NCBI GenBank assembly: GCA_910586995.1
Contig: CAJUKZ010000014.1
Location: forward strand, 1 to 46,643
Reading direction: 5' to 3'
Length of the DNA: 46,643 nt
From: an uncultured Muribaculaceae bacterium
GTDB taxonomy: Bacteria > Bacteroidota > Bacteroidia > Bacteroidales > Muribaculaceae
Below the pieces are notes generated by a model. The model was given only the letters and a program-made list of their open reading frames with translations, searched no databases and was not told the origin of the DNA. This document shows positions 34,127 to 43,537 of this stretch, piece by piece; positions within the stretch are counted from its first letter, which is position 1, and each line of letters opens with the position of its first letter. The position numbers and the translations under genes are program-made.

Positions 34127-35450
34127 GAGTTTGATTTTTTGCAACTAGTCGTCGGATTATTCTTTCAACACGAGCATTACTTTGCTCACGAGTATGATTT
34201 TGTTCAAATATTTGAGCTGCTTTATCGTAGTTGCTGCGCTGCAAATCAGTACGGTTCAGTAACTCTCGCAGAGCCTGCTCCATAGTGTCAACATTATGCC
34301 CCATCACAACACAACCTATTTTTTCGATATACTCAATCGCGCCGCATTCAATGGAGCCATATCCAACAATGTTACAACCAGAAGCAAGCGAATCGGCAAC
34401 CTTAGTAGACAGCGCATAACGAGTACTATTGATGTCCGATTTTGTAGTACCTTCAACAACCAATAGTATATCACTATCAATGGTCTTATCCATAACTTCC
34501 TGATATGGTATTCGTCCGCGAAAGTCGATATTTGGGTGAGATTGGAGAGGGGCTATAATTTGGGGATTTGACTCACCACTATACACCTCTACCCTTATCC
34601 TCGGATTAATTAGTCCGAATGCTGTTGCCACATCGCACAGGCTGTTATTCCTTCCATATTCAATATTACCGAAGTAACGTACAGTGAAATTCTCAGAGTC
34701 AATTGGCCTAAAATCTCTTCGTTTGATATCCGAAACGAGATAAACCGTTTCGCCATCAAGTCCGAACGCACTATTATACTTATCTCGAATTTTATCACCT
34801 ATGTATATTGCGCTGCCTTTGTGCCTAAATACACGTCGATTTAGGCTTTTATACCATTCATGATAAAGATACCACAGAGGATTCAAACTGAATTTATCAT
34901 CGAAATAGTAATCATCGCCGGTAGATGAGCAGATAGGTATGTCAAATTTTTCGGCCACATAAAGCGCTATTTCGAGTATAAAGAAATCATTCGAGAAACT
35001 AAGAAACACACACTCCGGATTGAAATCTTCAAGCCATGTATTAAATTCAGGAGTATTCCAATAACGTTTACGCCATAACGCCTTGCGTAATAGATGGAAA
35101 AGCGGGGAATGGCCCTGTCCCAATTTCCGTAAATGACTGACTATACCGGAGTCTGTTTCTGTTTCCGATCTATGATCTACGCTTCCTTCTTCAACAAGGT
35201 CTGCGTAATCATATCTTCGGCCTGTGTTAACTTTCTTATCAAGCCATCTGCTCAACATCCTGCGATCGGTAATCTGATATAAAGTGCCACAATGCCCTTT
35301 CACCGGATCGGCCGGATCAGAGAAAATCTGTGCTAAGTTCTCTTTCTCCCATCCATGAAAATAGGCATCAAAGGCTCGTGATGTTGATTGGCGATTATAA
35401 GGTACAGTTCCGACTATCAAAAGTCGAGGATGACATTGTGTTGCTGTCAT
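34119..35450 (-). CDS. GT-B-type glycosyltransferase
   Basis: The protein has 443 residues. The N-terminal part LLIVGTVPYNRQSTSRAFDAY resembles the acceptor half of GT-B transferases. The C-terminal half has the nucleotide-sugar pattern (FRGRIPYQEVMDKTIDSDIL, then DSLASGCNIVGYGS and a closing helix). No membrane spans are seen. It probably adds a sugar to the growing repeat unit in the cytoplasm; the substrate is unknown. A 51-base gap separates it from the acyltransferase gene upstream. Confidence 0.75.
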   Translation of the reverse strand: MTATQCHPRLLIVGTVPYNRQSTSRAFDAYFHGWEKENLAQIFSDPADPVKGHCGTLYQITDRRMLSRWLDKKVNTGRRYDYADLVEEGSVDHRSETETDSGIVSHLRKLGQGHSPLFHLLRKALWRKRYWNTPEFNTWLEDFNPECVFLSFSNDFFILEIALYVAEKFDIPICSSTGDDYYFDDKFSLNPLWYLYHEWYKSLNRRVFRHKGSAIYIGDKIRDKYNSAFGLDGETVYLVSDIKRRDFRPIDSENFTVRYFGNIEYGRNNSLCDVATAFGLINPRIRVEVYSGESNPQIIAPLQSHPNIDFRGRIPYQEVMDKTIDSDILLVVEGTTKSDINSTRYALSTKVADSLASGCNIVGYGSIECGAIEYIEKIGCVVMGHNVDTMEQALRELLNRTDLQRSNYDKAAQIFEQNHTREQSNARVERIIRRLVAKNQTHA

Positions 35451-35501
35451 TTCCAGAACAATATAAAAAAACGAGTGAATTTATCCCCTTCCAATTCAGC
35501 G

Positions 35502-36527
35502 TTATTGCAATGTGTTTTTGGCTCGTTTGAAATAAAGTGCCTTTGACAACACTGGGTTACGCTTCGTTAGAATTATCACAAGGCTTGTCAGTGTGAGAGT
35601 TATTGTATAATTGAGTATTATCATCAAGAAACCTTGTGAAGACGAGAAGATGGGTGTCTGACTGCTTGTCAGAAGATTCAGGAACAAATAATGCGTCAAG
35701 TAAATTTCGAGAGAATACACACCGGCTATACCCAACACCTTTTCCAATCTATAGTTACCGGAAATGCAGGATATTACAAAAATGGCACCAAGAATTGAGG
35801 CAATATATCGCATAACAAGCACTGATGATGTCATTTCAACAGCAAAAAACTGCATGTGCAACAACAACCACAGCCATACTCCCAAGCAAATCGCATATAC
35901 CGCCGGCATTACAGTCTTTGCATACTTTATTGTACTAATACGCTCCTGCAACTGTCCAAAGAGATATCCTCCGGTAAAAAGAGGAATATAATAAATTGTC
36001 AATTTGACGTCAAGGAAGTTCATACCTGCCATTAATCCGATGCCACCTAGTACTCCAATTCCGATAAACATACCACAAACATGAAGTACAATAATCCATG
36101 CAACCGATTTAATTTTGAATCTATTAACTGTATAATCAGTTATGCTGAACAATATTACTATGCACCAAAGCGATACAAGGAACCAATAACCGGAATCCAT
36201 ATGCCACAGAAGATAACGCAGATTAAGAAACAACTCTTGCCCGAATATAATTCCTCTGATAACGATAGTCCACACCAGCCATGGCAATAGATAAGCCAAC
36301 GAACGCTTTTTGACAAGAGTCCATAGGTCTGAACTCGTATTTATTTTACGGCTATATCTTGTTACATATCCACTAATAATGAAAAACAATGGCATTTGTA
36401 ATGACCATATAACTCCAAATATTAGACTATCTTCAAACCCTACCGAAGACCCTATGATGGTGTGTTGAAACACTACCATCAGCATTGCCAAGCCGCGGAT
36501 AATATCAACTTTATTATTTCTTTCCAT
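35502..36527 (-). CDS. Acyltransferase family 3 (OafA/WecH type), copy 2
   Basis: The protein has 341 residues and about ten membrane spans. It begins KVDIIRGLAMLMVVFQHTII with the catalytic-type His22, then SLQMPLFFIISGYV. This family O-acetylates surface sugars in the inner membrane using cytoplasmic acetyl-CoA. Its start overlaps the end of a second acyltransferase by 14 bases, so the two are adjacent and coupled. They may modify different positions of the glycan. Confidence 0.87.
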   Translation of the reverse strand: MERNNKVDIIRGLAMLMVVFQHTIIGSSVGFEDSLIFGVIWSLQMPLFFIISGYVTRYSRKINTSSDLWTLVKKRSLAYLLPWLVWTIVIRGIIFGQELFLNLRYLLWHMDSGYWFLVSLWCIVILFSITDYTVNRFKIKSVAWIIVLHVCGMFIGIGVLGGIGLMAGMNFLDVKLTIYYIPLFTGGYLFGQLQERISTIKYAKTVMPAVYAICLGVWLWLLLHMQFFAVEMTSSVLVMRYIASILGAIFVISCISGNYRLEKVLGIAGVYSLEIYLTHYLFLNLLTSSQTPIFSSSQGFLMIILNYTITLTLTSLVIILTKRNPVLSKALYFKRAKNTLQ

Positions 36528-37479
36528 GAGATAGTGTTTTAGGTAGTTTTTTCCCTACCAAGATAGGTATATGTTTCATCATCATTTCTGCCACAATAAA
36601 AATAGCACCAAATAAAATAGCGTAACGCAATGGGAGTGCTATTATCTTGGGGAAATGGCACTTATCTAACCATGTAAGAATCCAATAATTGAATACCTGA
36701 CTGAATGCCATTACAAACAAACTGTTTCGACCGAAATAATCCACAAATCGGATGACTATATTCTTCGATATTTCTGCCAGATACATAGAAATGCTGAAAA
36801 TGAAGAATATGCCCAATAAAGCATTAAGCAAATTTGGAATCATAATCCCAAATTCATTTTTTCCCATACCAAGCTTAGGCAATATTTGCGAAAGTACAAT
36901 TGTGATTATTCCACAAATAAGCGTCAACCAAGCTTTGGGTTTGTATTTAAATATGTATTTTCGCGCAATGTAACCACTTGCAATAAAGAACACAGCAAAT
37001 GGTACTACATCAATCTTGAATGGGATTCTTATAGAGTAAATACTCAATATCTTACCTAAACAGGTTAAAACGCAAACACAAATAATTAGTTTAGGCTTTT
37101 TCAGTTTTGCTATGAAATAAAATAATAATTCTGCGAAAAAAAGAACTGGTACGAACCAAAGCGCGTAGCCTTCCCACCCCTCATATAGTTCATAAGGTTT
37201 GAAATATTCAGTCCCAATATAACCACACATCACAATCACCGTGAAAAAACAATATGGGATTAAAAGTGTGAATATCCTTTTGATAAAAAGAGCCTTAAAA
37301 GAGATTGTCTGTGGGGCCTTAAAAAATAAGCCAGATACTATAAAAAAAAGTGGCATATGGAATGACCATATGTATTTAGAAAGCGTTGCCGGAATAGCAG
37401 AGTGACCGGCTACCATAGAGATAATGGCAATACCGCGTGCTATATCCACCCATTCAATTCGTTTAATGGAATTATTCAT
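36514..37479 (-). CDS. Acyltransferase family 3 (OafA/WecH type), copy 1
   Basis: The protein has 321 residues and about ten membrane spans. It has WVDIARGIAIISMVAGHSAI with a His at the active-site position and YIWSFHMPLFFIVSGLFF. It is related to but clearly distinct from the neighbouring acyltransferase, so it is not a recent duplicate. It overlaps the polymerase gene by 8 bases. It probably O-acetylates a sugar of the repeat unit. Confidence 0.87.
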   Translation of the reverse strand: MNNSIKRIEWVDIARGIAIISMVAGHSAIPATLSKYIWSFHMPLFFIVSGLFFKAPQTISFKALFIKRIFTLLIPYCFFTVIVMCGYIGTEYFKPYELYEGWEGYALWFVPVLFFAELLFYFIAKLKKPKLIICVCVLTCLGKILSIYSIRIPFKIDVVPFAVFFIASGYIARKYIFKYKPKAWLTLICGIITIVLSQILPKLGMGKNEFGIMIPNLLNALLGIFFIFSISMYLAEISKNIVIRFVDYFGRNSLFVMAFSQVFNYWILTWLDKCHFPKIIALPLRYAILFGAIFIVAEMMMKHIPILVGKKLPKTLSHGKK

Positions 37480-38590
37480 AATAAATTTTTCTTGATGCTG
37501 CCATTACATAGAAGATGAATAGATATGCGATGCTTGGGAAACCTCCAAGGAATAGAGAAGCCTCGCCACATGATTCTATAAACACAGATAATATCACAAA
37601 CACTGCGCATTTTGCATTAGAACTCGTGGCCAATGTATTACAACGTCTTAATTTGTCAATCCAGATTCCAAACACACACAAGGTGCCAATTGCTCCTATT
37701 GATATGAAATATGAAAGTGGACCATTATGTGCGTTATGAAACGGAATATGGTCAAAAGTTCCAATAATATATTGATAATCCTCCTCAATTCTGTCAAGAT
37801 ACAAACGAAACACAATCTCACGTCCAGAAACTACGCCTTTACCCATAACTTCAACATTTTCCGTTATATTATCTGTGAAATTGAGATATAATGGAACAAA
37901 GATGAAGGGGACAATACAAGCTATGTAGAGAAGTAAATTGGGTAGACGATGCCTTGATAAAAATATCATAGCTATAGGTACCAATAGTGCTGCGACTAAT
38001 GCACTTCGACAATTCGTCAGGAATATTAAATATAGCAACCAACAACATACAGACAAGGTGATGAACGTCGACCTTTTACGATTAAAGTCACTTGTCATGC
38101 AAAGCGCACTGTAAATCAAAAATGTGGTAATTCCTGCAAAATTACTATTACTAAACCCATAAGTAAGGTATATGGCAGTAAAGGTACCGGTGAAATTGCT
38201 ATACGGTGCAATTGAATGTATCGTCAAAACAGCAGCTCCTAATAATGATATTCTATAGATCGACTTACGTAAAGTATTATCTACTTGAATTGTTGAACAG
38301 ATTATTATAAGAAGTAACTGACAGAATACACTGAATACCGACAAAACGATGTCGAATGTAAATTGATCATGCATCATTGATATATTCAACATGCAGAGTA
38401 TAAAAATTACAAGCAGAGGCAACCTGTATTTAGGATAAGCATGTTGATAATTCTGAAATGCAAGCAACACGATACATATCAATCCTGGTATGCGAAATAT
38501 ATATGTGACCTCGGTTGAAAATACCGGCATTACTGCAATGTAACCTACGCTACAGAGCAACAGCAGTCTGATCAATGTTGTATTAGGCAT
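37472..38590 (-). CDS. wzy: Wzy-like O-antigen/capsule polymerase
   Basis: The protein has 372 residues, very hydrophobic, with about ten spans and a large loop near the C-terminal third containing GKGVVSGREIVFRLYLD and IPFHNAHNGPLSYFISIGAIG. The HNGPL-type segment in a large external loop is typical of O-antigen ligase/polymerase proteins. It joins repeat units on the periplasmic side. It overlaps the acyltransferase and GT4 genes by 8 and 19 bases. Polymerase is preferred to ligase because of its position in the locus. Confidence 0.82.
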   Translation of the reverse strand: MPNTTLIRLLLLCSVGYIAVMPVFSTEVTYIFRIPGLICIVLLAFQNYQHAYPKYRLPLLVIFILCMLNISMMHDQFTFDIVLSVFSVFCQLLLIIICSTIQVDNTLRKSIYRISLLGAAVLTIHSIAPYSNFTGTFTAIYLTYGFSNSNFAGITTFLIYSALCMTSDFNRKRSTFITLSVCCWLLYLIFLTNCRSALVAALLVPIAMIFLSRHRLPNLLLYIACIVPFIFVPLYLNFTDNITENVEVMGKGVVSGREIVFRLYLDRIEEDYQYIIGTFDHIPFHNAHNGPLSYFISIGAIGTLCVFGIWIDKLRRCNTLATSSNAKCAVFVILSVFIESCGEASLFLGGFPSIAYLFIFYVMAASRKIYYE

Positions 38591-39780
38591 GACAGATACA
38601 ATTGATAATATTTTTTATACTGCTGATCCAATTCAAATTCCATGGCGCGATTCCGACAAGCCTCTCCGGATAATTTCATAGCTACTGGAATTGATGCAAG
38701 CATTGCATCTACATCACCGGCAGATACAACAATTCCACTATTTACGTCGGCAACTTCCGGAACAGCTGTCTTGTTGTAAGTTATTACTGGGGTTCCGCAA
38801 GCTAATGCCTCAGCAGTAACCATTCCCATAGTTTCCTCATAGCTTGGGTTCAGAAATATATCAGCTGATGAGTATAATCTTACAAGCTCATCAAGCGATT
38901 CAGTACGTTCTATTCCGATAACAGATTGGGGCAGCAAAGCTATGTTTTTTTTACTAAGCCCAACCATAACAATTTGATACTTTGAATGATCAAGTTTGCT
39001 GCTTAGATTTAAAAGATCCGAAAAGCCTTTGCGAGGTCCCCATTCATTAGCAACTGCAAGAAGCATATATTTATCCCTTGCTATGCCATATTTCTCCCTT
39101 ACATTACTCTTGACAGGTTTGAAAGTTGATAAATCTATGCCGTTATAAATAGCTGTGACAGGGTATTTTTTTAGAAATGATTTCTCGACTTGTGAGGAGA
39201 GCCAATTCGACGGAGTTGTAATGTGCATATTTTGCAGAGATGTAAATAAACTTCTTTTTTCAATGAAGTTCTTCCGAGATCTATCCAATAATATACTCTG
39301 CGGATAATCTTTTATCAATTGGCAATCATGACATTCAGACAACCATTTGTCACAACCACTATAAGAATAATGAGAACAGTGGCCAGTAAATGCCCAACAA
39401 TCATGGAGTGTCCATACTACTGGAATTTTCTTTTTTGACAAATAATTAAACAACACCTTGACATTTATATAATAGCCATGCAAATTATGAAGATGAATCA
39501 AATCAGGCTTATAAGCCTCAATAAATTTTATAAATTTATACGTTACATTCGTTGAATAAAAACCTGCACGATCTGTAAAACGCGATATTGCATTATGTAT
39601 ATAGTAACCTCTTTGACCATTTATTCGATATGTGTCTTCAAGAGGTACTCTCGTTGCTTTACCATGGGCGTATGCAATAACTGCTCGATGCCCCTTTGCA
39701 ACAAGCATATCATGCAAATCAGCGCAAATTCGCCCTGTGCTTCCTCTTCCACATACAGCGTTTATCAACAGAAAATTCAT
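38572..39780 (-). CDS. Glycosyltransferase family 4 (Cys-rich insert subtype)
   Basis: The protein has 402 residues of the GT-B fold. It begins MNFLLINAVCGRGSTGRICADL. A Cys-containing segment (LHDCWAFTGHCSHY, CDKW, ECHDC; about 124-152) marks a known GT4 subgroup of Bacteroidetes capsule loci. The donor site is seen as NPSYEETMGMVTAEALACGTP with the E-x7-E-type glutamates. It is a retaining transferase of the cytoplasm. It overlaps the polymerase by 19 bases and lies 5 bases after the pyruvyltransferase. Confidence 0.9.
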   Translation of the reverse strand: MNFLLINAVCGRGSTGRICADLHDMLVAKGHRAVIAYAHGKATRVPLEDTYRINGQRGYYIHNAISRFTDRAGFYSTNVTYKFIKFIEAYKPDLIHLHNLHGYYINVKVLFNYLSKKKIPVVWTLHDCWAFTGHCSHYSYSGCDKWLSECHDCQLIKDYPQSILLDRSRKNFIEKRSLFTSLQNMHITTPSNWLSSQVEKSFLKKYPVTAIYNGIDLSTFKPVKSNVREKYGIARDKYMLLAVANEWGPRKGFSDLLNLSSKLDHSKYQIVMVGLSKKNIALLPQSVIGIERTESLDELVRLYSSADIFLNPSYEETMGMVTAEALACGTPVITYNKTAVPEVADVNSGIVVSAGDVDAMLASIPVAMKLSGEACRNRAMEFELDQQYKKYYQLYLSCLIQH

Positions 39781-39785
39781 AATGA

Positions 39786-40871
39786 TTATATTGATAAAGC
39801 TTTTGATAAGTAATTGACAGAGTCTTCTTTCAGCGATTGAAGTTTTGACATCACTTGGTCATAATCTACTTCTGCCATAAGGCCTTTTTCTATATGATCT
39901 ACAGCAACAAACTTATCTTCTATTCCAAGTTGCTTTGTAAGAGTTTTTAGCCTGTCGTTGCCGCCGCTTTCGTATTCTATTACCACAAATCTCTTTTTGA
40001 ACAGAATGCTGAATACTGCGCAATGGAAGGAGTTGGTCACTACATATTCGGCATCTCGTATCTCGCGCAACCACTCGTCTACTGTTATATGATGCCGCTG
40101 GGTAACTGAATTGGTAAGTCTAAGAGCCTTAAGGTCTTTGCCAAGCCAATATAGCTCATGATGCCCCAACCCATATTTCGCGGCAAGCATGTTGGCTGAT
40201 TTTACCATTGGTAAAGCTGCTTTACCAAGAATATATGACACAAGACGGCCGGAGGACTTATTTGGATTACCATCTAACAGACTATTTTCATAGAATCCGG
40301 CATCGTGCAGCATTGTGGGGTCAAGTACAAGTCGTGATTCTACCCCAAAAACATCATTACATATTTTCTGTCCGCTAAATTCTCTGACTGATATATCGTT
40401 GAATCGGTGCAGTAAATCTCGTATATGCCTTGTGTCTTGGCGATTTGTATCCCATTCTGAAGTTCCGAATGACGCAGCATAAGATATTCGTCGTATGTTT
40501 GCATCTTCAGGAAGAAAGTTTAAGAAGTAGGAATGTCCGCACATGGTGTTTCGCCATATCTGGTCGCTACCCACTATCAGCGCATCGAAATTATATGAAC
40601 CAATTGCATCGGCAACTTCATTGTCGGTGTAGAACGGTTGCGTTTTGGGCTTAAGCCTATCGCGCTGAAATTGCCGGAACTTTGTCCAATAAAGCGATGA
40701 GTTTGAGTTGAAAATCTGATATAGCCTATGGAGAAAGTCGGTTTTTATGGGGGTTCGATCAACGATCATCGGCTCATGCCCCATAAGACGGAGTTGCTCC
40801 ATCAGAGCATAAGCTTGAAGCACAGCTCCATAATTATTAGAAAAATGATATGTTAGGATTCCAACTTTCAT
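39786..40871 (-). CDS. Polysaccharide pyruvyl transferase family protein
   Basis: The protein has 361 residues. It begins KVGILTYHFSNNYGAVLQAYAL and has ALIVGSDQIWRN and VVTNSFHCAVFSILF, which are marks of the pyruvyl transferase family (as in WcfO and CsaB). It places a pyruvate ketal on a sugar and so adds a negative charge to the glycan. The gene lies 2 bases after the Fe-S protein below, a pairing common in capsule loci. The target sugar is unknown. Confidence 0.88.
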   Translation of the reverse strand: MKVGILTYHFSNNYGAVLQAYALMEQLRLMGHEPMIVDRTPIKTDFLHRLYQIFNSNSSLYWTKFRQFQRDRLKPKTQPFYTDNEVADAIGSYNFDALIVGSDQIWRNTMCGHSYFLNFLPEDANIRRISYAASFGTSEWDTNRQDTRHIRDLLHRFNDISVREFSGQKICNDVFGVESRLVLDPTMLHDAGFYENSLLDGNPNKSSGRLVSYILGKAALPMVKSANMLAAKYGLGHHELYWLGKDLKALRLTNSVTQRHHITVDEWLREIRDAEYVVTNSFHCAVFSILFKKRFVVIEYESGGNDRLKTLTKQLGIEDKFVAVDHIEKGLMAEVDYDQVMSKLQSLKEDSVNYLSKALSI

Positions 40872-40873
40872 AA

Positions 40874-42034
40874 TTATCGCTTGAGTATTGATAATCCCAA
40901 TTCAATAATGCGCCGACGCACCCGGCCATAAAAATCCAACCCGCTGAACTTTTTGAGGCGGTTCATCGTAAAATTATCATCAGCAAAAAAAGCCTTGCGC
41001 TGCTTAGGCTCCGCAACAGAATGATTTGCCGATGGATTAGATCGGATAGCAATGTCGTAGTCTACTTCAACGGATTTGATATTGAGTTGGCCTAGCAACT
41101 GAATGGTCTTCTGAGTATTTGCCATCAGAAGACTGACTCCTTTGTTATCATCAAATTCCGGCAAAAACTTTTGAATTCCCCAAAAATCACCGAGAGTGAA
41201 ATCACTACCGCTTGAAAATCCTTTGGCTGGGCACTTATAGCATGACGGTCGCAGTGAAATATTTTGGGAAAAAAGCTGGTAGTAAGGATCTTGGCCTGGG
41301 TAACGGGCTATTACATTGCTTTTACCATCTGAATCCTCAAAATCGAATTGGAGAGCAAACTTATGCCAACCACCAAGACTTTTGGAGCGGAAATTCACAT
41401 CGGTCAGTTTCCATTCCGCCCCCTGTTCTTCAATAAGATTGGCAAGGTAATCCTCCCATACCTTAGGACTTGGAACCCCGTGGCAGATGAAGTCGACTGT
41501 CCATAAATTTTCGTATTCTTTCCTAAGAAAGAGCTTCAAGCCTTTCACTTGACAGGGAGTGCCACAAAAGAGCACTTCCCGTCCGGCGGTAAGAAGCGAT
41601 TTTACTTTGGAGAAAGCATCGCAAGTATCGCTCTGAACATATTTTGAACGACGAAAAGGAGCTATACCGTCCAAAGAATCTGTTGACGAATGAATTACTT
41701 TGAATTTATCATCGAAAAGAGCACCGAAAACCACACCTCCGCGTTGTATTATCTCTGCGGCAAGCACAGAGAATACTCCTCCGCTTGAACTTGCAAGCTG
41801 CACGTTAGTGTCAGAAGATTTGCATGCAAGGCATTTAAGCGGCTTTGAGCTTTTGCGATCGATAAGAACTGGGCATATTTTTTCACAGAGGTGGCAATCA
41901 ATGCACAAGGTTAGGTCTACAACCGGGTAGCGAAACCCTTCATTATCTACAAGCATAGAAATGCATTGCTTAGGACATATCTGCTCACATGCCCGGCATC
42001 CTACACAATCATGTTTATCTTTAATTTCAATCAT
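40874..42034 (-). CDS. F420 hydrogenase/dehydrogenase beta-subunit-like Fe-S protein
   Basis: The protein has 386 residues. Two 4Fe-4S clusters are predicted at the N terminus (Cys10/13/16/20 and Cys44/47/50/54). The FrhB-like N and C domains follow (GTPCQVKGLKLFL, VDFICHGVPSPKVWEDYL, GDFWGI). No F420 pathway is expected in this organism. The family is frequent in capsule loci next to pyruvyl transferases, where its reaction is not well established; a redox step on a sugar or on the pyruvyl donor is a guess. It overlaps the flippase by 4 bases. Confidence 0.86.
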   Translation of the reverse strand: MIEIKDKHDCVGCRACEQICPKQCISMLVDNEGFRYPVVDLTLCIDCHLCEKICPVLIDRKSSKPLKCLACKSSDTNVQLASSSGGVFSVLAAEIIQRGGVVFGALFDDKFKVIHSSTDSLDGIAPFRRSKYVQSDTCDAFSKVKSLLTAGREVLFCGTPCQVKGLKLFLRKEYENLWTVDFICHGVPSPKVWEDYLANLIEEQGAEWKLTDVNFRSKSLGGWHKFALQFDFEDSDGKSNVIARYPGQDPYYQLFSQNISLRPSCYKCPAKGFSSGSDFTLGDFWGIQKFLPEFDDNKGVSLLMANTQKTIQLLGQLNIKSVEVDYDIAIRSNPSANHSVAEPKQRKAFFADDNFTMNRLKKFSGLDFYGRVRRRIIELGLSILKR

Positions 42035-43518
42035 CTACGGAAAATAATAGACTTTATCAACGTCTTTTCTTCTTTGTTGGCTCCAAAAGTCATAAGTACT
42101 ATGCTGAAAATGACTGTGGCTACGATACTTTTCAGAATTAGACCGAACCAACTCTCCACGGGGATAAGATTGCTTAGAATCATAATTATTGTTGTCAAGG
42201 CAAACGGTAAAAGCAATCTGCCGAAAGTATCCCTGAAGAACACAATCATATTCAGACCCATGCGCTTATGGAACATAAGGTCAAGGGCTATCGTCCGATA
42301 AGAAAAGGCTGTAAATATTGCGACAGCAAGACCTGTTACTCCATAAAATTTGGACAACGGAATCGCCAGCACGAGGTTTATTGCAGCCATTCCAATGTAT
42401 ATGTACGACTGTGTACGCACTTTATTTGCAGCAATGATATATGTTATACCGATCTCCTGCGGTAATTGAATAACAATAGGTATTAGAAAAAGCAATGTAC
42501 ACAAATATACTGCACTATATCCCGGCCCTACCCATAAGTTTATAAACTCACGCCCAAATACGGCAAACCATATGAAGATAAATCCGCATATGAAAAGTTG
42601 AAGACGTCCGACTCTTACCATCAGTTTTTGAACAGCGCTAACGTCCTTGCCTGCAACCATTTTAGATACTCTTGGAAGGAACATTCCACTTATTGCATTG
42701 GCAAATAAATAGGTGTAGCCTTCGATTGTGATTGCAACACCAAGAACTGCAATTTGTGCACTGTCGGCAAATATACCCAGGATCGAAGGGGCTATATTAA
42801 ATATCATCCGCTGCGACAAAGCAATAACAGTAACCCAAATTACGAAGCCGAATATACGTTTCAACTCAGCATTGTCCCAGAATCTGATATTGACTTTCAA
42901 GGGTGTTTTACTCTTTATCACCAATAGTTTCAGAGCGATGGTGATAATACCCGCTGCAGAATTCACGATAACAAGTGCATAGAGTCCATAACCATATATA
43001 AGGCATATAGCCATAGTGATAACTATGAAAATCCTCTGGAATAAATCACAACTTTTCAGTTGTACAAATTTTTCATAGCCGGTTAGAATGCCATTAAGGG
43101 GTATGAACGGGAATGATAAAATACAATAACATGCAGCTATAATGAAAACGACCTTGAACGCCCCCATTTCGCTGACTGTAAGCCCTTCGTAAATGTCGGG
43201 AAGGAAAATATACACGCCCATGAATACTAAGAAAATCAGGGCATCTAAAGCAAGGTAGAGCTTGAACACAAGTCCCAATAAGGCGTTGACCTTATCCTGA
43301 CGGTCATGAGCAAGGTATTCACAGATAAACTTTGTGGTGGCGTTGCCAAGTCCAAAGTCAAATGCCAATAGACCGATAATCGACATTGCCAAAGTATACA
43401 AACCATAATCGGCCTTTCCAATGGATGATATCATCCACGGCGTATATACCAATCCAATAAGAACATTCAACCCAAGGTTGAAGTAAGATAAAATGGCTCC
43501 TTGCTTTATCTGACTCAT
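42031..43518 (-). CDS. wzx: Wzx-like polysaccharide flippase
   Basis: The start at 43518 (MSQIKQGAILSYFNLGLNVL) gives 495 residues and no overlap with the upstream gene. The open frame reaches 43584, but its first 22 residues overlap that gene and look unrelated. About 12-14 spans are present, with the MATE/MOP-type N-terminal signature (GAILSYFNLGLNVLIGLVYTPW, seen in two parts). It flips lipid-linked repeat units across the inner membrane. Its presence together with a Wzy-like protein marks a Wzx/Wzy-dependent pathway. Confidence 0.88.
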   Translation of the reverse strand: MSQIKQGAILSYFNLGLNVLIGLVYTPWMISSIGKADYGLYTLAMSIIGLLAFDFGLGNATTKFICEYLAHDRQDKVNALLGLVFKLYLALDALIFLVFMGVYIFLPDIYEGLTVSEMGAFKVVFIIAACYCILSFPFIPLNGILTGYEKFVQLKSCDLFQRIFIVITMAICLIYGYGLYALVIVNSAAGIITIALKLLVIKSKTPLKVNIRFWDNAELKRIFGFVIWVTVIALSQRMIFNIAPSILGIFADSAQIAVLGVAITIEGYTYLFANAISGMFLPRVSKMVAGKDVSAVQKLMVRVGRLQLFICGFIFIWFAVFGREFINLWVGPGYSAVYLCTLLFLIPIVIQLPQEIGITYIIAANKVRTQSYIYIGMAAINLVLAIPLSKFYGVTGLAVAIFTAFSYRTIALDLMFHKRMGLNMIVFFRDTFGRLLLPFALTTIIMILSNLIPVESWFGLILKSIVATVIFSIVLMTFGANKEEKTLIKSIIFRR

Positions 43519-43537
43519 TTGCGATACAATCTTTTTA

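Noticed and set aside
40874..42034. True F420-dependent hydrogenase subunit
   Set aside because: No F420 biosynthesis or hydrogenase genes are near, and the capsule-locus subgroup is well known.
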